Part shown: positions 58,469-64,000 of the stretch, piece after piece
Layout: every line of letters starts with the position of its first letter
Numbering within the stretch: the stretch's first letter is position 1
Assembly (NCBI GenBank): GCA_030685235.1
Contig: MU839123.1
Coordinates: 186,001 to 250,000, forward strand
DNA from: Copromyces sp. CBS 386.78
Lineage: Eukaryota; Ascomycota; Sordariomycetes; Sordariales; Sordariaceae
Length of the DNA: 64,000 nt
Direction: 5' to 3'
Notes under the pieces: generated by a model
Told to the model about the DNA's origin: nothing
Databases searched by the model: none
What the model saw: the letters and a program-made list of their open reading frames with translations, nothing else
Position numbers and translations under genes: made by a program

Positions 58469-59461
58469 GGGAAGGACTGGTTCTCTTGTATATGATTAAA
58501 TAGCGATTTTTGTTTTCTTCTTTCGGTTTGGATGGGTCTCGGATATCTACTCTTCATGAAGCGACGTCTTTTTGGTATGAAGCACAAAGATAGCGGAAAT
58601 ATAAATGATCATGACCTAGCACAGACGTTGCTCCGTGCTGAAAGATAGTGATGTGTTGGTCATATAAAAAAAATATAGCAGGACACATCTACATAATTCC
58701 CAAATCAACTCGGATCACAACAAAAATTCCAAAAAGCTCAGTCGCCCAGTGAGACTTGGTTGAAGCGAACCACCATGCTCCATCCAGCTGCAGACCTACG
58801 AGACCTGTACTACGGGATAGCAGCGCACCCGGCAATGTTTTCATCACACGGAACCGCTCGACCATTTGGCCAATTGGTAACCGTGCTGGTATTGAGGGCT
58901 AGGGAAGGGACTTGTATGGTGCCTTGGCCGGCAGGATGGGATGGGATGAAAGGGCCCGGGCTCGAGCTCTCGGGGTGGGAGTTGCGTGTCGGGAGGTACG
59001 GTGTCCAGTGGGTGATGAAGATGCCTACCGATGGATATGAGAGATATATAGCGAAGAGAACAAGCGTCCCGACTACGAAAGAAATAATAGATAGTAGCAA
59101 TGATATATCTCCTTGAACCTAGGTCCATTAATTTCTTCCGCTTATACAGGCACACAAGCTCTAGTCTACGACGTAGTTTTCTCGCCATCCCTTATTTCCA
59201 CCGTTCGCTAGTTTGCTTACGCCAGTAGTCTAAAATCCTATTCTAGACCAAGACTCCTCAATGTTCTTCTTATCTAGTTCTTGCAAGGGTCTTTTACTCC
59301 TCTATATCTTACAGAAAATGATGGTTGGCAACTAACATTCCCCGGGCTCTTCCCGTTTCTCTTCCTCCCCATTTCCTACTTACCTTTGCCCTCCTCGTCT
59401 CCCATCCGCGAATACATCCTCATCGTTCCAACTACCTACCACCAACCCAACACTAGGTAGT
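58469..59461. other. Convergent 3' region fdh / Cyc2-like gene
   Basis: About 1 kb between two stop codons, with A/T-rich 3' UTR-like sequence. The open frames have no conserved content. Confidence 0.5.
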
Positions 59462-61141
59462 TCACAACTTCAAAACCATCCACTCCTCCCTGCTCATTTT
59501 CCCCTTACTCATCAGCTCACCGGCCACCCCGCCCACATGTCCCTGCCTCTCCAGGCCCTCAGACCAAGCCTTGGGACCAGCGAACCGGGCAATGAACCCG
59601 TCCGGTCCGGAGACCATAAGGAGGTTTTTGCCGGTAGAAGCATGAGAAGCGCACCCGCACTTGGCTTTGTGATCCTGTCTGTCGCTAACATGGATAAGGG
59701 CTGAAGAGGAATGGAGGGGGCAGGATGGGTTTGTTGTTGTCGTGCTCTTGCTGATGGCTGTGGAACCAGAAAACTTGGGGGTGGTGGTAGACGCAACAGC
59801 GTCAAGAATACCCTTGGCGTCAATAAACTTCTTCTCCGTGTCAACCGTGCAAGCGTAGTTGAACTGCTCGGGGTGATGGGCTTTGATGTCCTGGAGGTAG
59901 GTCATAATACCCCCAGAAGAAGAAGAAGATGATGAAGAAGCAGGAGAAGGAGGTAAATACCCCCTCCTCCTCAACGCCTCCAAGTCCTCGCAATCAGGAC
60001 AATCCTCCCTGAACCTGTTCGCCCACACAATCGTCATCTTGGGTGGTTGTTTCGGCATATCCTCCACCACCTGCTTCCACTCCTTGTCCTCCTTTGCTGT
60101 GCCCTTTTCATACACAGGACCATATAACCGCCTAGCGACCTGCAACGCCGGCGCAATACCGGTGCCTCCAGCTAGAAAGACCACCTGTCCCTGCTGTCCG
60201 TGCTGTCCACCCTCACCCCCATCATCATCATCAACAGTTCGCAAACCACCAAGCCTCTTCGCAACATCAAACCCCAAATGCGGGCCCCTCAACTCCACCT
60301 TATTCCCGACCTCCAGCCTACTCAAATAACTGCTCACCTCGCCACCATCCATCTTCCTAATCAAAAACCTCAGTCTCCCACTCTCCATCTCCTCCTTCTC
60401 TTCCCCAACAGGCGGTGGCAAAGGCGTATAATCCCTCGCAACCTGCAACTGCGGCTGTTTGATCTCCACGCACCACAATCCATGCCTCCAAGCCCTTTGG
60501 AGCACCAGCTCAGCATTCCTTTGTCTAGCGGCCTTCACCGCGTCCACCGCCGCAGCCACCGGGGTAACCCTTCTTTTCCCCGGTTGCCCGCTCTCGCTGT
60601 TATTGTTGTTATTGTTCTTCTTCAAGAGCTGGGCAACGGGATCAAAGGGTTCCACAGCCAAAATGAATGCTGTACTCGATACCTGCTCGCGCGAGACGAT
60701 GGTGTAGGGAATGAAGGAGGTGGGGTTGAGCAGCGTGGGCGGAGAGAAAAGGCCAAGGAGGACGGGGAAGTCGCTCCAGGACAGGTCGTTGGGCGCGAGG
60801 AGTTCCTCGTTGATGGTCCATACCAAGGCGGCGAGGGTGATGAGGGAGACCTTGGTGAAGTGTTTGAGGAAGAATTTTTCTAATGATAATAATGACCATC
60901 CGTTGGAGTTTTGGTCTTCTTCTTGTTGTTGTTGTTGTTGTTGTTGTTTTGGAGGACCCATCCCGCCGGGGTACAGCGAGTATGGCCTGGTGATGATCCG
61001 GAGAGGGGTGGTGGTGATGTTGCCGTATGATGATGGGTTGATATGAGAGACGCTGTATGTCCCTGATCTAGCCGTTCGGAGGCATGCTGGGCTGGTTGGT
61101 GGCAGACGCCGTGTTAACGGACGGAGTAGTCGGGCACTCAT
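59462..61141 (-). CDS. Cyc2-like mitochondrial flavoprotein (FAD-binding FR-type / NADH reductase domain)
   Basis: A single exon of 559 residues from ATG 61141 (MSARLLRPLTRRLPP). The Arg-rich, acid-free N-terminus is a mitochondrial presequence. A poly-Q tract follows, then one membrane helix (about 97-112, KVSLITLAALVWTI). The rest is a ferredoxin-reductase-type module: an FAD-binding beta barrel (SFIPYTIVSREQVS, RLEVGNKVELRGP) and an NAD(P)-binding half with FLAGGTGIAPALQVARRLYG and a terminal LLMVSGPDGFIARF. This order resembles yeast Cyc2, an inner-membrane flavoprotein in cytochrome c maturation that reduces haem or the apo-protein thiols. Internal Asn, Ser and Gly runs lengthen it. A general cytochrome-b5-reductase-like role is the alternative. 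Confidence 0.82.
   Translation of the reverse strand: MSARLLRPLTRRLPPTSPACLRTARSGTYSVSHINPSSYGNITTTPLRIITRPYSLYPGGMGPPKQQQQQQQQEEDQNSNGWSLLSLEKFFLKHFTKVSLITLAALVWTINEELLAPNDLSWSDFPVLLGLFSPPTLLNPTSFIPYTIVSREQVSSTAFILAVEPFDPVAQLLKKNNNNNNSESGQPGKRRVTPVAAAVDAVKAARQRNAELVLQRAWRHGLWCVEIKQPQLQVARDYTPLPPPVGEEKEEMESGRLRFLIRKMDGGEVSSYLSRLEVGNKVELRGPHLGFDVAKRLGGLRTVDDDDGGEGGQHGQQGQVVFLAGGTGIAPALQVARRLYGPVYEKGTAKEDKEWKQVVEDMPKQPPKMTIVWANRFREDCPDCEDLEALRRRGYLPPSPASSSSSSSSGGIMTYLQDIKAHHPEQFNYACTVDTEKKFIDAKGILDAVASTTTPKFSGSTAISKSTTTTNPSCPLHSSSALIHVSDRQDHKAKCGCASHASTGKNLLMVSGPDGFIARFAGPKAWSEGLERQGHVGGVAGELMSKGKMSREEWMVLKL
60923..60946 (-). repeat. (CAA)8 poly-Q microsatellite in the Cyc2-like gene
   Basis: Eight identical CAA codons encode eight Gln residues between the presequence and the membrane helix. 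Confidence 0.9.
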
Positions 61142-61715
61142 TTTTGTTGTTGCTCTGTTATTCGCTCGAAAACGGCAGGAAGATGGTGGTGAAAATCTCA
61201 CTCTCTTTCACCGAGAGCGGAAGGTTGAACTGAAAGGATATATGGAGAGACAGGACCGAAAAAGAAAAGAAAACGGGCGGGAGGACGAGAGAGTGAACAC
61301 GGCCTGAGTCGGGAATATATACAATGGACCGACTGTTGTGGTTGAGTGGAAAATGAGAAGTTGAGGTTCAAGTCAAGGATTGGTGTTACTTTCAGGGTTA
61401 GGGTTTATGCGCATTCAATCTTGATCGACCGGTGCTCGGATCGGATCAAGCCTCATGATACCTTACGGAGTATTTGACAGCCCGGTATATACCAATACAA
61501 GGAGCACTAGAAACTCAATCATGCTGGAGGATTCTCAGTTGTATTTGTTTGCGGTACTGAGTACCGGGTATCTAGACATTTTATTCATCCTTTTGATCAT
61601 CAAGTTATTCTGCGAGAAAGTTACCTTGCCAGGTGACAAGGCTTCTTGTTCATAAACAACCTTCCATCACTATCCAAGAGGCAGTGTCGGCTAACCAACC
61701 ACCACCAAATCCTCA
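61142..61715. other. Upstream region of the Cyc2-like gene
   Basis: About 570 bp between the Cyc2-like start and the permease stop. On the minus strand a TGTATATATTCC element near 61314-61325 may be a TATA box, and a telobox lies further upstream. No gene is seen. Confidence 0.5.
61394..61406 (-). promoter_or_regulatory. Telobox AGGGTTAGGGTTT upstream of the Cyc2-like gene
   Basis: Two TTAGGG-type units (AGGGTTAGGGTTT on +) about 255 bp before the start codon of the minus-strand gene. It has the same form and distance as the site before rpl28. Confidence 0.5.
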
Positions 61716-63634
61716 TTACCTCCTCTGCCAAAACTTCCACCATGGCTTTCCTTCCCTCACCTCCCTCATCCCTCCCACCTCTCTCTTAACGGCGCTCCGT
61801 CTGTTCACATAGCTCCTCCAGTAATATACCGGCACACCCACCACCACAAAAGCCACAACCAACAAAGTCTGCAGTGGTTGGGCAAAGACGGCCCTGCTCA
61901 GCAGGAACAGACTCACACAGCAGAAAATAATAGGCGTGGTGATCCACGTCTTGTACGGCCTCTCGAGATTAGGTTCCTTAACTCGGAGCACGATCAGGCC
62001 CAGCACTGTCACAAAATAGAACGTATAGCCAGCGACGCCGTAGAAGGTGACGAGCGTGCCAAACTCGCCCACGCACACGTAAGCAGCCGTGAGAGCGCAG
62101 TTAAGCATGAGCGCGGGGATGGGCGTGTAGAAGAGACCGGTGTCCTCATCGCCGATGATGCGAATGAGCTTCTTGGTGAACCAAGAGCGAGTGCGCGTGG
62201 TGCTTAAGGATTCATGTTGACCACCGGCGGTGCCGCTGCCGATGCGCCCGAAGAGCTCGGGGATATAGCCTTCCTTGCCGGCGACATAGACAAGACGGCT
62301 GCTGGTAAAGGTGGAGGCGTTGAGAGCGCCGAAGCAGGAGGCGCTGACGATAAGAGCGAGGATTAGCGCGCCAACGGGGCCGAAGACCTTGGAACCGAAA
62401 ATGACGGCTACGGTGTTGGTCGAGTTGATAGTGTCCAGGGGAAGGACGAAGAAGTAAGCCACATTGGCCAGGATGTAGCTCAGAATGACGAGGGGCATGG
62501 CCGTGTGAATGACCCGTGGGAGGTCCCGGCCGGGGTTGCGGAATTCGCCAACCACATAATTGGTCTGGTGCTTGGTTAGCGAGAGTCAACAAAAGGGGCA
62601 GAGTAAACTCTTACGTTATCCCATCCATCAAATGCCCACAGACCGGCATACAGGGCCACCGCGAAAGCCGACGCATCCATCTTGGTCCCCTCGAACCAGT
62701 CATGCTTCTTCCAGTCGAGATTTGCCGCCCCCGAAAATGAGAATCCAGTCGCCGCAACAACAATGCCGATAATGGTAACGCCAAGCAATGCAACAAATTT
62801 GAGAAACATGAGCATATCGTTCATCCTTGTGCCGAGCTTGGTCGAGACCGAGTTCAGAAAGGTAACCAGAAAGAGTCCGACCAGCGCGACCGACTTGCTG
62901 ATCCAGGGGTTGATGGTCTCGGCTTCAGCGCCAATGAAGGTCCTCACAAAGTACTCGCCCATGATAATGGAGATGATGGCAGCACTTCCAGGCTTCAGGA
63001 CCAGAACCGCAACCCATGTGAACAGGAACCCTGCCAATTCTCCAAAGATCTTGGAGAGGTATACCTGCGGGCCTCCGTTCAATGGTATGGCACCTCCCAG
63101 CTCTGCGTAACTTGCGGCGCCCGTCCAAGCCAAGATTCCTGCCACACACCATACAATGATGGCTGCTCCAGGCGACCCTGCGTTGGCGTTGACCTGACTA
63201 GGCGAAGAAAAGATGCCGGATCCAATAATCAAGCCAACAATCAAGGACAGACCGTTGAGGTAGGTCAAGGTCTTGTGCTTCTCCAATGAGCCTCCCCCCA
63301 AACCGCCATTGCCATGACCCCTCGTTGCCGTTGGTGCGCCCAGCGGGGCATATCCGCCTCCGGTTGTCGACGATAGAGGAAAGAGGTTGGCGGCGAAGCT
63401 GAATGAAGAGTTCACAGACATGGATCGTTCTGGGCGCACACGGTGGCCCGAGGCAGCGTAGTTGCCATTGTCCAGGGGGTCCTCCCGCTCGAGGGAGAGC
63501 TTTCGCGACGAAGATATGCTCGGACGGGAACTGGTGTCGTCGCCGGTGTCGGGCCCGCGGTCTGAGCTGGCTAGGGATGCGAGTTCTAGCGAGTCGCGCC
63601 CGGGTTCCAGGTTGTGAGAGTACAGTGGTGGCAT
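61716..63634 (-). CDS. Amino-acid permease, LAT/APC superfamily (methionine-permease-like)
   Basis: Two exons, 63634-62615 and 62564-61716, give 622 residues. A hydrophilic Ser/Gly-rich N-terminal tail of about 120 residues precedes roughly twelve membrane helices. APC signatures are clear: LTYLNGLSLIVGLIIGSGIF at helix 1, SYAELGGAIPLNGGPQVYL at helix 3 and AGLWAFDGWDNTNYVVGEFR at helix 6. The pattern is that of the L-type/Mup family, which imports large neutral amino acids, methionine or cysteine. The substrate is not decided by the sequence. The short cytosolic C-terminus is basic. The 50-nt intron lies inside the conserved WDN/TNYV block. Lys residues in the N-tail may serve ubiquitin-dependent turnover, as in related permeases. 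Confidence 0.9.
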
Positions 63635-64000
63635 GTCTCGGGTGCTACCTCTTGGGGGCGCTCGGTCGGTCGAACTTGATCCTTTGTATTCTTATGTTGG
63701 CAACGGGATCATAGCCGTATAAGTCTTGTTTGATCTCCTCGATATGCGACTCGGGTGTCGAGCGAGGAATTATTAAAAGTATCGACTGGCGCAATTCTCG
63801 GTCAAGGTGGTTGGTATGTATTAAGTGGTGTAATAGTGGTACTTGGTGGAGGGTATCTCTTTTCGTTATAATCGTAGCTAGTGGTTAACACAGTTTGGGC
63901 AATGGTACAATGGTGAGGCTTGAATAGCCAGCAAATAGAAGACAGAGAAGAAAGGAATAAGCTGATTAGAAAAAGAGTCTAGATGTGGGATGGTGTCTCT
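63635..64000. other. Promoter side of the permease gene, window end
   Basis: 366 bp upstream of the permease start. On the gene strand it contains CACTTAATACATACCAACC and an A/T-rich stretch (TTTTAATAATTCC). No other gene is seen before the window ends. Confidence 0.5.

Overview
The window is nuclear DNA of a filamentous ascomycete, almost certainly from the Sordariaceae (Neurospora/Sordaria group). The evidence is gene-dense sequence with short 50-130 nt GT-AG introns carrying CTAAC-type branch sites near the 3' end. Several proteins read almost like their known Neurospora crassa counterparts, notably trimethyllysine dioxygenase, formate dehydrogenase, calcineurin A and ribosomal protein L28. 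I found no plasmid, viral, transposon or CRISPR content. Exon boundaries were placed by hand from splice signals, reading phase and family conservation. All start and stop choices are inferences that transcript data could correct.

Layout. 0-10 kb: a questin-oxidase-like (DUF4243) protein with a mitochondrial-looking leader (+), the small-subunit processome protein Pwp2 (-), septin Cdc12 (+), and a mitochondrial PDH/BCKDH-type protein kinase with a poly-Q ATP lid (-). 12-25.5 kb: a USP7/Ubp15 deubiquitinase (+), Tim22 (+), the splicing factor Prp45/SNW1 (-), a p24 cargo receptor (-) and a membrane PhoD-like phosphatase (+). 26-36 kb: trimethyllysine dioxygenase (+), a sorbose/xylulose-type reductase (+), calcineurin A (+) and a cyclase-family enzyme (+). 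36.9-47 kb: ribosomal protein L28/L27a in eight coding exons (-), proteasome chaperone Pac3 (-), the intronless DEAH helicase Dhr1/Ecm16 (+), Mediator Med6 (-) and an MMTAG2-like protein (+). 47-64 kb: a 1835-residue GHKL-ATPase protein ending in a WLM-like HExxH motif (+), a 3.8-kb stretch with no recognisable conserved gene, formate dehydrogenase (+), a Cyc2-like flavoprotein (-) and an amino-acid permease (-).

Most genes are core housekeeping: ribosome biogenesis (Pwp2, Dhr1, L28), mitochondrial function (kinase, Tim22, carnitine synthesis, Cyc2-like), proteostasis (Ubp15, Pac3) and transcription/splicing (Med6, Prp45). They are not organised as a biosynthetic cluster.

The most interesting signals are four. 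First, an in-frame 108-nt intron sits directly after the fdh start codon; its retention would add a textbook mitochondrial presequence. Second, a HELAH-x5-H metallopeptidase motif lies at the end of the GHKL-ATPase protein. Third, the L28 gene is extremely fragmented, with an ATG-only first exon. Fourth, TTAGGG-type teloboxes lie about 250 bp upstream of L28 and of the Cyc2-like gene.
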